Part shown: positions 1-8,478 of the stretch, piece by piece
Layout of the letters: every line of letters starts with the position of its first letter
Position numbering within the stretch: position 1 is the first letter of the stretch
Origin: Sulfonitrofixus sp039714575
GTDB taxonomy: Bacteria > Campylobacterota > Campylobacteria > Campylobacterales > Sulfurimonadaceae
Length of the DNA stretch: 49,047 bases
Reading direction: 5' to 3'
NCBI GenBank assembly: GCA_039714575.1
Contig: JBDLJE010000007.1
Location: forward strand, 1-49,047
The notes under the pieces: generated by a model
What the model saw: only the letters and a program-made list of their open reading frames with translations
The model's database searches: none
What the model was told of the DNA's origin: nothing
Translations under genes and position numbers: made by a program

Positions 1-62
1 AAACCTACAGCTTTATTTGAGTTCAATTGTTTTTATGATGAGCTTTATCTTTCTTAGCACTT
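1..62 (+). repeat. possible degenerate tail of the 107-bp palindromic repeat family
   Basis: The first bases (AAACCT...TTTA) followed by TGATGAGCTTTATCTTTC resemble the last bases and the downstream hairpin of the four full copies found later in the window, most closely the one after jag. Only the tail would be inside the window and the second hairpin arm is lost, so this is a weak call. Confidence 0.25.
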
Positions 63-86
63 TTTAGCTATTCACCATCTCTCTGT

Positions 87-92
87 TATAAT
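87..92 (+). promoter_or_regulatory. -10 box upstream of proA
   Basis: A perfect TATAAT lies 50 bp before the proA start codon. No convincing -35 hexamer is seen, which is common for sigma-70 promoters of this phylum. Confidence 0.5.
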
Positions 93-141
93 TACCTTAT
101 ATAAACAACAGGTATTTTTATGCCTCTGAATTGGAACAATT

Positions 142-1374
142 ATGGAAAATTTTTTACAAGAAGCGAAAGATAGTTCTCGTGTTTTGGCGACATTGAGCGG
201 GCATGATAAAAATCGTATTTTACGTGAGATGGCGGACGCTTTGCGTGCTGACACGGCGAAGATCATGGAAGAGAACGCTAAAGATATGCGTGCTGCTGAT
301 GAGAACAATTTAGCGGCGTCTCTTAAAGACCGTCTCTTTTTGGATGAGAAGCGTATTGATGCGATGGCGGTTGCTATTGAGGAGATCGCGGCACTAAAAG
401 AGCCTGTCGGGCGTGTGCTTGAGGGCTGGGTGACTGAAGATGGTCTAAAGATTGAGAAGGTGAGTATTCCTATCGGCGTTATCGGGATCATCTATGAGTC
501 TCGTCCTAATGTTACCTCTGACACGGCAGCGCTCTGTTTCAAGTCGGCTAATGTCTGTGTCTTAAAAGGGGGTAAAGAGGCGGAGCACTCTAACGCAGTC
601 ATCGCCGATGTTCTGCGTGCAACACTGCGTAAAAACGACCTGCCGGAAGCGATGATCTCTCTTCTGCCGGATGCGTCTCGTGAGGGTGTGGCTAAACTGA
701 TCAAGATGGACAAGTATGTTGACCTTATCGTACCGCGCGGCGGGGCAGGTCTGATCAAGTATGTGAGTGAAAATGCAACCGTTCCTGTTGTTAAACACGA
801 CAAGGGACAGTGCCACACCTACATCGACAAAGATGCGGACATCGGTAAAGCACTCTCTATCGCGATCAACGCAAAAGTTGACCGTCCGGGTGTCTGTAAT
901 GCGATGGAGACACTTTTGGTCGACAGTGCGATCGCCAAAGAGACACTGCCAAAGCTAAAGATGGCCTTTGATGAGACGATGACAGCATTAAAAGGGTGTG
1001 GCAACACCCAAGCGATCATAGAAGTGGCACATGCAACAGATGAAGATTATGATACGGAGTATCTGGCCAACATCTTGAACATCAAAGTCGTCGACGGTGT
1101 TGATGGTGCGATAGAGCACATTGTCCGTTTCGGTTCAGGACACTCGGAGGCCATCGTTACAGAGAACTACACAAATGCAGAGAAGTTCTTAAATGCAATC
1201 GATGCAGCGGCAGTCTATGTCAATGCATCGACACGTTTTACGGATGGCGGCGCCTTCGGTTTTGGTGCCGAAGTCGGCATCTCGACCAACAAACTTCACG
1301 CCCGTGGTCCAATGGGAATAGAAGGCTTGACCACCTATAAATTCAAGATATACGGTAACGGTCAGATCCGTTGA
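142..1374 (+). CDS. proA: gamma-glutamyl phosphate reductase (glutamate-5-semialdehyde dehydrogenase)
   Basis: The 410-aa protein is a full-length ProA, the cytoplasmic NADPH enzyme that reduces gamma-glutamyl phosphate to glutamate-5-semialdehyde, the second step of proline synthesis. It has the aldehyde dehydrogenase fold: the NADP-binding part includes YESRPNVT near residue 118, and the catalytic Cys252 sits in the family motif GVCNAMETLLV. A GGAA 5 bp before the ATG can serve as ribosome binding site. The stop codon overlaps the TTG start of the next gene (TTGA), so the two are translationally coupled. No proB is seen in the window. Identification is firm. Confidence 0.97.
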   Translation: MENFLQEAKDSSRVLATLSGHDKNRILREMADALRADTAKIMEENAKDMRAADENNLAASLKDRLFLDEKRIDAMAVAIEEIAALKEPVGRVLEGWVTEDGLKIEKVSIPIGVIGIIYESRPNVTSDTAALCFKSANVCVLKGGKEAEHSNAVIADVLRATLRKNDLPEAMISLLPDASREGVAKLIKMDKYVDLIVPRGGAGLIKYVSENATVPVVKHDKGQCHTYIDKDADIGKALSIAINAKVDRPGVCNAMETLLVDSAIAKETLPKLKMAFDETMTALKGCGNTQAIIEVAHATDEDYDTEYLANILNIKVVDGVDGAIEHIVRFGSGHSEAIVTENYTNAEKFLNAIDAAAVYVNASTRFTDGGAFGFGAEVGISTNKLHARGPMGIEGLTTYKFKIYGNGQIR

Positions 1375-1946
1375 AACCCATCTTGGAGATAGAGAACCTC
1401 AGTTTTGGGTATACACCCGATAAATTGCTTTATGATGATTTTTCGTTAATACTCAGACCGGGCGAGATCAAGGCGGTTGTCGGTGCAAGCGGTTCCGGTA
1501 AGACAACACTGTTTGAGATCATCCTGGGCAACCTAAAACCCTTTTCCGGCGAGTTTACCTCCAGTCGCGTCTCACAGGTCTTTCAGGACCCTTACACCTC
1601 TTTTCACCCCTCATACAGTATTATTAACCAGATTAAAGATGTTGCTTCTTTAGAGGGCTTGGAACTCTATCTGGATGAGATGGACCTTGAACGTGCTCTT
1701 TTGGACAAACTGCCCCACGAACTCTCAGGCGGGCAGCTGCAGCGCTGTTCGATCGTCAGAGCACTGTTGATGAAGCCGGAACTGCTTCTGCTGGACGAAC
1801 CGACATCGGCTCTGGACAATGTGATCCAGCTTGATGTGATGAAGCTGCTTCTCAGACATCTGGATAAAACAGCGATGCTGCTGATCACTCACGAACTCGA
1901 TCTTGCTCACTGGTGCGCTGATGAGATCATCGAGATAGGTATATAA
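1371..1946 (+). CDS. ABC transporter ATP-binding protein (oligopeptide/nickel type), orphan
   Basis: A 191-aa ABC ATPase with every catalytic element: Walker A GASGSGKTT at residues 38-46, Q-loop in VFQDPYTSFHP, signature LSGGQ at 118-122, Walker B LLLLDEP at about 138-144 and H-loop ITHE. The Q-loop resembles the DppF/NikE branch for peptide or nickel uptake. It is shorter than the usual 230-330 aa and lacks the C-terminal oligopeptide domain. No permease or binding protein is nearby, so its partner is unknown. It starts with TTG overlapping the proA stop. The ATPase call is firm, the substrate is not. Confidence 0.85.
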   Translation: MKPILEIENLSFGYTPDKLLYDDFSLILRPGEIKAVVGASGSGKTTLFEIILGNLKPFSGEFTSSRVSQVFQDPYTSFHPSYSIINQIKDVASLEGLELYLDEMDLERALLDKLPHELSGGQLQRCSIVRALLMKPELLLLDEPTSALDNVIQLDVMKLLLRHLDKTAMLLITHELDLAHWCADEIIEIGI

Positions 1947-1957
1947 AAAGGTAAACC

Positions 1958-3013
1958 ATGGTTAAGATCGTACTGCTTCTAGTTGCATTTTTACTCTCTT
2001 TCACGTCAGTAAATGCACAATCGAGTTATGAAAAAGAGTTTATTACGCTTATCAATGAGATGGTAAGAGACGGTAATATCAGCTCCGTTTCCAAGGTGGG
2101 CTGTCAAAAAGGCGACTGCCGTGTCGACGACCTGGTTATTATCACCACGGATGCCGAAACAGGTGTTCTAAGCACCTTGTCAACAGCCGTATTCAAGGTT
2201 AAAGACGTTGAGAACTTTATTGAGTTCAAACAGAGGGACGGTGTGTTGAAAGAGGGTGAAAAACGTCACTTTACCATGGAGCTGAGCGACATCAGGATCG
2301 ATGGTCAGAACCTGCTGTTCGACAAGCCGGAGATGGCGGAAGCCCTGGGTGAAAAGAGTGAGCTCTTTCTCTACTTTAAAAAGCATCTGGGCAGACCGTC
2401 TGAGGGAAGGTACTCGCTTAAGGTTGAAAAAAAGAGCGGCAATGTCAAGATGGAGGACAGCGGCACACTGACTACCGGTGCATTTGAGTTTGGTGCTAAA
2501 AGCAAGTACACCATTAAAGGCGGTTTTGAAAAACTTGAGGCTCTTTCGCAGACCAACCCTATGGCAGTACTGAGCTATATCGTCATTAACTCCATTGAGA
2601 TCAGCATTGAGAACCCCAAAGGGTTTTTACGAAACCTGCTGTACATCAACTATAAAGAAGAGATCCAAAAAGTCAAAACAAAAGAGGAGCGCATCGCTAT
2701 CAATGACAGTTTTTATCTTCTGGACGACACTGTGCACTCGCAAAAAGAGTTTAGTGAGATGATGCGGGCCAATACACGGATAAAGATCAAAGAGCTGGCT
2801 AAAAAAGATCCGGCCTTTAATGCATTGCTAAACGCCGACAGACAGTTAGAGAAGAAAGTCGATGCCATACTAGCAGGCACCAGTAAGGGGATCGATATAA
2901 AGATCGATAACCCTTTAGGCCTCTCTTTAGGCGACTTTTTTACTGTTTTCATGGGGTATGCGATGCAGCAGAAACTGGCAGTCAAGCCTGACATCACGGT
3001 GACGATAAAATGA
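1958..3013 (+). CDS. exported protein of unknown function
   Basis: A 351-aa protein with a clear signal peptide (hydrophobic residues 4-17, likely cleavage after VNA at residue 20), so it is probably periplasmic or outer-membrane associated. A Cys pair (GCQKGDC, near residues 48-54) could form a disulfide. The rest is a mixed, charged sequence with no further membrane segment, and I recognise no family. AAAAGG lies 6 bp before the ATG. It follows the ABC ATPase by 11 bp and its stop overlaps the next start (ATGA), which makes it part of the same transcription unit. Confidence 0.8.
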   Translation: MVKIVLLLVAFLLSFTSVNAQSSYEKEFITLINEMVRDGNISSVSKVGCQKGDCRVDDLVIITTDAETGVLSTLSTAVFKVKDVENFIEFKQRDGVLKEGEKRHFTMELSDIRIDGQNLLFDKPEMAEALGEKSELFLYFKKHLGRPSEGRYSLKVEKKSGNVKMEDSGTLTTGAFEFGAKSKYTIKGGFEKLEALSQTNPMAVLSYIVINSIEISIENPKGFLRNLLYINYKEEIQKVKTKEERIAINDSFYLLDDTVHSQKEFSEMMRANTRIKIKELAKKDPAFNALLNADRQLEKKVDAILAGTSKGIDIKIDNPLGLSLGDFFTVFMGYAMQQKLAVKPDITVTIK

Positions 3014-3570
3014 TCCTCTATCTTCATGGCTTTGCCTCGTGCGGGAACTCTACCAAGAGTGCTGTTTTAAAAGAGTACTTTGGAGAGGATGAAGTCCTCT
3101 CTCCCGACTTGCCGATCGATCCGGCAGAAGCGATCCGTTTTATAAAGAAGTATATTATTGAACACGATGTTGACCTGCTTATAGGCTCTTCTCTCGGCGG
3201 TTTTTACGCGAGTTATTTTGCTGAACTGCTGGAGATGAAAGCGGTCCTTATTAACCCCTCAACACAACCGTTTATCACCTTGGCGCCGTATGTGGGAACA
3301 AACGACTACTGGTGCAAGGATGAGACCTTTGAGTTCACACGAGAACATCTCAAAAGTCTCTTTGAATTTGCTGTGGGTGCACCGAAGAGTCCTGCGCAGT
3401 ACCTATTGCTTCTGCAAAAAGGTGATGAACTGCTGGACTACACTAAAGCGCAAGATAAATATGAAGGTGCTACACTCTCTGTACAAGAGGGTGGTAACCA
3501 CCGCTTTGAAAACCTGATCAACTACTTGGCACAGATCAAAGGATTTAGAGACCATGGAAACAAGTATTGA
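3010..3570 (+). CDS. yqiA: YqiA/UPF0227-type alpha/beta-hydrolase esterase
   Basis: The 186-aa protein is a small alpha/beta hydrolase of the YqiA type. It begins with the oxyanion-loop motif LHGFASC (residues 5-11), has the nucleophile elbow GSSLGG at 59-64 (Ser61) and a catalytic His164 in GGNHRF. Members hydrolyse short acyl esters in vitro; the cellular substrate is not known. Its ATG overlaps the stop of the exported-protein gene (ATGA), and the next gene starts 17 bp inside its 3' end. Confidence 0.85.
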   Translation: MILYLHGFASCGNSTKSAVLKEYFGEDEVLSPDLPIDPAEAIRFIKKYIIEHDVDLLIGSSLGGFYASYFAELLEMKAVLINPSTQPFITLAPYVGTNDYWCKDETFEFTREHLKSLFEFAVGAPKSPAQYLLLLQKGDELLDYTKAQDKYEGATLSVQEGGNHRFENLINYLAQIKGFRDHGNKY

Positions 3571-4771
3571 TTTAAATGTAACACAATCATTAGATGTAGT
3601 ACAGCCAACCATTAATTATGAGATACTGGGGCTTACACTGTATCTGCCTGATGTAGCGAATCTTAACTGGTTCGCAGTGGCATATAGTGTGGGCATACTT
3701 TTAATCAACTTTGGACTCTACATCTTTGCTCCGAGGATCATTAAGTTTTTTAACTCAGGTAAAGAGAACAAGTTTCAACTCACGATCCTGCGTTCAGTCA
3801 ACATGCTTTTTATTGTGTTAAGTATCATAGATTACATCATCTCCTTTGTGACTGATGCCTATAGCAACTACTTTAGCGGGGTCGCCTATACACTGCTTGT
3901 GATCTATGTCTCCTCGTTTATCTACAATGTACTCTCTCTACTCTCACGAAAAAAATTCGGTAGAGAAAAAGAGATCGATGGTACAGCACTGTATATAGAT
4001 ACCTATAATAGCCGCTTGGTGGATATCTTGGCAATGGTTGTGATTATATTCATAGCGATCTATATGGTTATTAATGCCTGGGGTATGACCTCAATGCTTG
4101 AGACAACAGGTCTATTGGGTCTGATTGTTGCTTTTATGGCTCTGACAAACAGTATCTGGGCACCTGATCCTTACTACTGTATGGTGATACTCAGTTCTGA
4201 CATGCTTGAAGATGGTGATGTTGTTCATATAGAGGGGATGGAAGATACCTATATCATCTCGCGTGTCACCTTTATCTATACGCTGCTTTACAATACGCGA
4301 ACAAATCATCGAACGCTTGTTCGTAACTCTAAACTTATCGAACTCCATATCGATAACCTTACAAAGAAAGCCTCTACAGATGGTCTCAGACACTCCTTGA
4401 CGTTTAAGATAGGTTATCCGGAAGTGGGTGGCACATTAGATATGCGTACACAAAAACCGGACTCTGTACATAAGTTTTTAAAAGATGTTGACCTGATGTT
4501 TGCAAAGGTAGCTGAGAGGGCCAAAGAGGATGATGTAGTCAAGGTTAACCCAAATATAGAGTTAGAGTGGATGATGACCAATACGGGTGATTATGCGCTT
4601 GAGTTTACACTGGTCTATTTCCTCGACAATCTACCAAAGACAAAGCTCACTCGAAAAATACGAAAGCATATTGTTGGAACAAGAAACCGTTTGGTCAAAC
4701 TAAGTTATGAGGCCTCTGTTGAGCATGGAATATCTTTGGCGACACCAGACCTGATCACGATAGAAAAGTGA
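3554..4771 (+). CDS. MscS-family mechanosensitive ion channel
   Basis: A 405-aa inner-membrane protein with about five predicted membrane segments (roughly residues 38-58, 78-102, 108-130, 158-180 and 184-205), the last being the Gly/Ala-rich pore-lining type (ETTGLLGLIVAFMAL). A beta domain (GDVVHIEGMEDTYI) and a mixed cytoplasmic C-terminal domain follow, as in MscS channels, which open under membrane tension and release solutes on osmotic downshock. The pore helix is less glycine-rich than in E. coli MscS, so conductance may differ. It overlaps the esterase gene by 17 bp. Confidence 0.8.
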   Translation: METSIDLNVTQSLDVVQPTINYEILGLTLYLPDVANLNWFAVAYSVGILLINFGLYIFAPRIIKFFNSGKENKFQLTILRSVNMLFIVLSIIDYIISFVTDAYSNYFSGVAYTLLVIYVSSFIYNVLSLLSRKKFGREKEIDGTALYIDTYNSRLVDILAMVVIIFIAIYMVINAWGMTSMLETTGLLGLIVAFMALTNSIWAPDPYYCMVILSSDMLEDGDVVHIEGMEDTYIISRVTFIYTLLYNTRTNHRTLVRNSKLIELHIDNLTKKASTDGLRHSLTFKIGYPEVGGTLDMRTQKPDSVHKFLKDVDLMFAKVAERAKEDDVVKVNPNIELEWMMTNTGDYALEFTLVYFLDNLPKTKLTRKIRKHIVGTRNRLVKLSYEASVEHGISLATPDLITIEK

Positions 4772-4798
4772 TCTTTATATTTATGGTAGTGACGAATT

Positions 4799-5332
4799 AT
4801 GCAGGTAATTACAAAACTGACAGATAAGATCACTGCCAAAGTAGGTGATATAACGCAAGAGAAGGTCTGTGCCATTGTCAATGCAGCTAACAGCTCCTTA
4901 TTGGGTGGCGGCGGTGTTGATGGAGCAATTCATCGTGCCGGCGGCAGCGCTTTACTAGAAGCCTGTAAAGAGATCCGTAACACTCCTTATCCATATGGAC
5001 TGCCGACAGGTGAAGCAGTTAGTACTACTGCCGGAAAACTACCGGCAGAGTATGTTATTCATACGGTTGGTCCTATCTATGGAAACTGTGGTAATGCATG
5101 TGAAGCCCTACTGAAAAATTGCTATATAAACAGTATCAAAGAGGCTGTTGTACTGGGGTGTAAGAACATCGTCTTTCCTGCTATCTCAACAGGAATATAT
5201 GGCTATCCAAAAGACGAGGCGGCAAGAATTGCCTACAGTGCGGTTCAAAAGATGTTAAACGAGTATGATATTCAAGTGACGTTTATCTTTCACTCTGCGA
5301 ATAGTTATGAGGCATTTATAGCGTCTATTTAA
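4799..5332 (+). CDS. macro-domain protein, probable O-acetyl-ADP-ribose deacetylase
   Basis: A 177-aa protein that is a single macro domain of the YmdB/MacroD class. The ADP-ribose loop runs from N28 (NAANSSLLGGGGVDGAIH), with Asn31 and the Asp of GGVDGAIH in the positions used for catalysis, and the second loop is FPAISTGIYGYP. Relatives bind ADP-ribose and remove acetyl or ADP-ribosyl groups. It lies 27 bp after the channel gene with a weak ribosome binding site. Its 3' end overlaps the convergent crcB gene by 8 bp. Confidence 0.92.
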   Translation: MQVITKLTDKITAKVGDITQEKVCAIVNAANSSLLGGGGVDGAIHRAGGSALLEACKEIRNTPYPYGLPTGEAVSTTAGKLPAEYVIHTVGPIYGNCGNACEALLKNCYINSIKEAVVLGCKNIVFPAISTGIYGYPKDEAARIAYSAVQKMLNEYDIQVTFIFHSANSYEAFIASI

Positions 5333-5720
5333 AGAGGGATGAAGTGACCGTAAATCCTGCTCCAGCCATCAATACAGTACCAAAGACATTCATTGCCATG
5401 TTGGCTGCCGCAAGCAGATAACTTCCCCCCTGTAGTAGGAAAAAGCTCTCCATAGCAAAGGTGGAGTAGGTCGTCAGCGCACCAAGTACCCCTGTCGTGA
5501 GAAAAGACTTCATCTCTACAGACAAGAGGGAGTCTTGGGTTGTGTTGGCAAAGACCGCAAAGAGAATACCGATAAGAAGTGAACCGACAAGGTTGACACT
5601 GAGTGTCCCAAACGGGAGTGTGTGGGGGATGTTGCTGTTAACCACACCGTTAAGGTAAGCGCGCAGCACAGCGCCGATAAATCCACCTAACCCAATAGCA
5701 AGAAAGGTGTAGAAACTCAT
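5325..5720 (-). CDS. crcB: fluoride ion channel CrcB/Fluc
   Basis: The 131-aa protein has four predicted membrane segments and the family motifs GGFIGAVLRA (N-terminal), GTLSVNLVGS (with the conserved Asn) and GALTTYSTF (the Phe-bearing filter region). CrcB works as an antiparallel dimer that exports fluoride. A single gene implies a homodimer. It is the last gene of the minus-strand series that begins at ctpA and follows plsC directly, with no room for a fluoride riboswitch in between. Confidence 0.95.
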   Translation of the reverse strand: MSFYTFLAIGLGGFIGAVLRAYLNGVVNSNIPHTLPFGTLSVNLVGSLLIGILFAVFANTTQDSLLSVEMKSFLTTGVLGALTTYSTFAMESFFLLQGGSYLLAAANMAMNVFGTVLMAGAGFTVTSSLFK

Positions 5721-6419
5721 CTAGTTGGCATCCAGCTTTGCCACATACTCATCATAGGTATCTTGCATGGTGACCTGAAGATCCGTAAGCCACTCTTTGT
5801 TCTCTTTAGAAGCGATAAAAGAGTCAAGGTAGACCACTGTGATCTGGCCCGTCTGTCCGCTTCTGTTCTTAAGATCAAAGTAGCGTGAAGTGTTGATAAG
5901 TACGACTGGCTGGACACAAAGTTCAAATTTGTCAGCGACCATCTTGGCCCCGGGTTTGAAGTCACGCATTTTTGGTCCGCTTGAGCGTGTTCCCTCGGGG
6001 AACATTACGACACAGCGGCCTTGGTCAAGACGTTTTTTTGTCTCTCTGACTAGTGAGACGAGTGCTGCTTTAGAGCCGCGATCAACCGGAATGTCATCTG
6101 AAAGGCGAATCGCAAGGCCGAAAAATGGTACACTGAAAAGCTCTTTTTTTGCGACCCAGACCAGGTTGCGCTTGGTCGTACACTCTAAGGCCGAGATATC
6201 GATGTCGCTTTGGTGGTTGGCAATAAGCATCTGCGCTTCAGGGTCGATCTTACCGACAGTTTTGACGGGGTTGAACATAAAAGTGTGAATAAAACAAGAG
6301 GCGATCTTTGAGCCGTACGGCTTAGGTACAAGTTTCCAAACAAGGATCTTGATACCCAGGCCGGAAAAGATGATCAAAAGGCTGTAAAGCCAATTAATTC
6401 TGGCAAATATCGTCTTCAC
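5721..6419 (-). CDS. plsC: 1-acyl-sn-glycerol-3-phosphate acyltransferase
   Basis: A PlsC-type acyltransferase that adds the second acyl chain in phosphatidic acid synthesis at the inner membrane. It has an N-terminal hydrophobic segment, the HX4D catalytic motif NHQSDID (His near residue 69) and the substrate motif FPEGTRS. I chose the GTG at 6419 because GGATG lies just upstream; a TTG at 6431 would add four residues. Either start lies inside the 3' end of the preceding gene (stop at 6394), so translation is coupled. Confidence 0.92.
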   Translation of the reverse strand: MKTIFARINWLYSLLIIFSGLGIKILVWKLVPKPYGSKIASCFIHTFMFNPVKTVGKIDPEAQMLIANHQSDIDISALECTTKRNLVWVAKKELFSVPFFGLAIRLSDDIPVDRGSKAALVSLVRETKKRLDQGRCVVMFPEGTRSSGPKMRDFKPGAKMVADKFELCVQPVVLINTSRYFDLKNRSGQTGQITVVYLDSFIASKENKEWLTDLQVTMQDTYDEYVAKLDAN

Positions 6420-7464
6420 TGACCCATCCAATCTTTTTGTTATGCGTGATCTGTTTGTAACCTTTTACGCTGTTCTTTACTTCAAAGTCACCTTGTGCAG
6501 AGAGTACGTCAAATACAGTAGCATTTTCTATGGGCAGAAGGTAGAGAGGAGCATCAGCTTTAACACAGATGTTCTCAGCAGGTGTTGCTTGCATCGCGAT
6601 ATAGATACCCGGAACGACAATAAAAAGAGTGATCCACCATTTGCGATAGACGATCAAGAGTATCAGCGCGATGATGATAACAGCAGCGGCAATAGCGATC
6701 TTGATGATGTAGTTTCTGTTTTCTGTCGGTTTAAGATCGCTCTGTGTCGAGACAGAGTCATCGATCACTTCGATAGGGATCTTCACCTTCATAAAACGCT
6801 CTTTTTTAAGATCGAAGTAGGTGAACTCCAGTGTTTCAAACTTTTTAGGGATGACCGCATAGTAGGTCATACTTGAGGTCTCAATACCAGTTTTAGTGCT
6901 CTCAAAACCCTGCTCGTTTGCACCGTTTAGCTTAAATACTTCGATATTACAGTGTTCTGCTTTAGCATCAAAGGTCAGGATATTGTGTTTGTTGTCATAC
7001 TTTTTAGCATCGACCGAGGTGACTTTAAAGCTGTCGGCCAGGATACCGGCAAATTTTTGGTCCGGGTTGAGCGTGACACCTTCGATCTTTTCACCTTTGA
7101 GTGTCGACTTTTCCGAACCGATAGATGCAGTGATGTCGGGCAGGACGATCGTGCTTGATGTGGCTAAAAAGTCGAAGGTGTCTAAGACATAAGAGCCTTT
7201 GTTCTTGCGAGAGGGTGAGTCGTTTTGCAGTTTTGCACCGCGTCCGCCTTTAAAGCTGTATTTGAGCTTTTTATGTTCGCCTGTCGTGGCAAGTGTTTTG
7301 AGTGTAATGGAGAAGTAAGCACCGTTAAAAACACGTTCGGGGATGTTCTCTTTATAGGTATCGTCATGATACGAAAGGTAGATCACTTTCTGTTGTGCCT
7401 GCAGTGATGCCGGTGCTGTGAAAGCGGTTAGGAACAGGGCAAGAACAAGCAGTAATCGTTTCAA
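6394..7464 (-). CDS. exported and membrane-anchored protein of unknown function (BatD-like layout, SH3-like C-terminus)
   Basis: A 356-aa protein with a signal peptide (cleavage near LQA, residue 23), a beta-rich periplasmic region of about 220 residues, two hydrophobic segments (about 250-270 and 273-290) and a C-terminal part containing GWVSEDDIC that looks like a bacterial SH3 domain. The layout of exported beta domains followed by membrane segments recalls BatD-type proteins, but I cannot assign a family. It starts with TTG 2 bp after purQ. Function unknown. Confidence 0.7.
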   Translation of the reverse strand: MKRLLLVLALFLTAFTAPASLQAQQKVIYLSYHDDTYKENIPERVFNGAYFSITLKTLATTGEHKKLKYSFKGGRGAKLQNDSPSRKNKGSYVLDTFDFLATSSTIVLPDITASIGSEKSTLKGEKIEGVTLNPDQKFAGILADSFKVTSVDAKKYDNKHNILTFDAKAEHCNIEVFKLNGANEQGFESTKTGIETSSMTYYAVIPKKFETLEFTYFDLKKERFMKVKIPIEVIDDSVSTQSDLKPTENRNYIIKIAIAAAVIIIALILLIVYRKWWITLFIVVPGIYIAMQATPAENICVKADAPLYLLPIENATVFDVLSAQGDFEVKNSVKGYKQITHNKKIGWVSEDDICQN

Positions 7465-7466
7465 AA

Positions 7467-8135
7467 CTACATCAGCCCTTCAAGCATCTTGATGCCGTCA
7501 GAAGAGCCGAGAACATCTTCCATAGCACGTTCGGGGTGAGGCATAAGACCAAAGACGTTCTTCTCTTTGTTGCAGATGCCTGCAATAGAGTCTATTGAAC
7601 CGTTAGGGTTTGAGATATTGCCGTCTTTGTCACAGTAGTGCAGAAGGACCTGATCATTGGCATAAAGCTCTTTTAGACCGGCTTCATCGATGAAAAAGTT
7701 TCCGTCATGGTGAGCGATAGGGATGTTGACAACATCGCTGTTGTCAAATTTGCTCAAAAAGTCATTGCTGCTGTTCGCCACTTTCAGGTTGTGGTGTTTA
7801 GAGATAAAGTGCAGGTGCTCGTTGCGTTTTAGCGCGCCCGGAAGCATATGTGTCTCTGTCAAGACCTGGAAACCGTTACAGATACCAAGTACATTTTTAC
7901 CAGAATCTGCGTACGCTTTAACGGCTTTCATGATCGGTGATTTGGAAGCGATAGCACCTGAACGAAGGTAGTCGCCGTAAGAGAAACCGCCGGCAATGAC
8001 CACAAGGTCGATGTCATCAGCGATAGTTGTCTCCTGGTGCCAAAGGATAGCTGTCTCAGCACCTAGCTTTTCAAAAGCGTACTGAGTGTCATATTCGCAG
8101 TTGGTCCCCGGAAACTGAACAATACCTACTTTCAT
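7467..8135 (-). CDS. purQ: phosphoribosylformylglycinamidine synthase, glutaminase subunit
   Basis: The 222-aa class I glutamine amidotransferase supplies ammonia to the PurL subunit for FGAM formation, the fourth step of purine synthesis. The nucleophile Cys86 is in GICNGFQ, and the His and Glu of the triad are in MPHPERA near the C-terminus. The separate short PurQ plus PurS (next gene) shows that this organism uses the three-subunit PurLQS enzyme; purL is not in the window. It overlaps the purS stop by 1 bp. Confidence 0.97.
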   Translation of the reverse strand: MKVGIVQFPGTNCEYDTQYAFEKLGAETAILWHQETTIADDIDLVVIAGGFSYGDYLRSGAIASKSPIMKAVKAYADSGKNVLGICNGFQVLTETHMLPGALKRNEHLHFISKHHNLKVANSSNDFLSKFDNSDVVNIPIAHHDGNFFIDEAGLKELYANDQVLLHYCDKDGNISNPNGSIDSIAGICNKEKNVFGLMPHPERAMEDVLGSSDGIKMLEGLM

Positions 8136-8377
8136 TATTTTACGATCTCAATCGCGTAATCTTCAATAACAGTGTTTGCAAGAAGATCTTCACACATCTG
8201 TGTTACCTCTTCCAGTGCTTTGGCTTCGTCATTTTGGCTCAGTTTCATAACGACCTGACGACCAACACGAACATCTTCTACATCTTCAAAATGAAGAGAG
8301 TCAAGTGCGTGGTGGACCGCTTTACCCTGAGAGTCAAGTACACCGTTTTTTAGTGAGATATTAATAATTGCAGTCAT
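8135..8377 (-). CDS. purS: phosphoribosylformylglycinamidine synthase, PurS subunit
   Basis: The 80-aa protein is a PurS, the small subunit that forms a dimer and bridges PurL and PurQ. It shows the typical GVLDSQGKAVHHALDSL and VEDVRVGRQV segments. The ribosome binding site is AAGGAAA before the ATG. The segment directly upstream holds the remnant of a purC gene, which fits an ancestral purC-purS-purQ order. Confidence 0.95.
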   Translation of the reverse strand: MTAIINISLKNGVLDSQGKAVHHALDSLHFEDVEDVRVGRQVVMKLSQNDEAKALEEVTQMCEDLLANTVIEDYAIEIVK

Positions 8378-8385
8378 TGTTTTCC

Positions 8386-8478
8386 TTATTTGTTCAAAAT
8401 TCTGTTAAATACTTCTTCGTACGCCAGTGTGAGTCCGCCGAGTCCTTGAAAGAAACGGTCTTTGTTGTTATCCTTTGA
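8386..8478 (-). pseudogene. purC: 3' remnant of an ancestral short-form purC (SAICAR synthetase)
   Basis: Read on the minus strand, this stretch encodes about 30 residues ending in a stop, including KDRFFQGLGGL and AYEEVFNRI. These match the C-terminal signature of the short (about 235-aa) PurC family (DKDRF...LGG...EAYE.V..R). A TAG closes the frame just upstream, at the ctpA 3' end, so no start or N-terminal part survives. It sits where purC would be expected, immediately before purS. An intact but different purC lies at 43617-44720. The match is from memory of the family, not from a search. Confidence 0.75.

Noticed and set aside
5700..5725. Fluoride riboswitch before crcB
   Set aside because: plsC ends directly at crcB, leaving no room for a leader.
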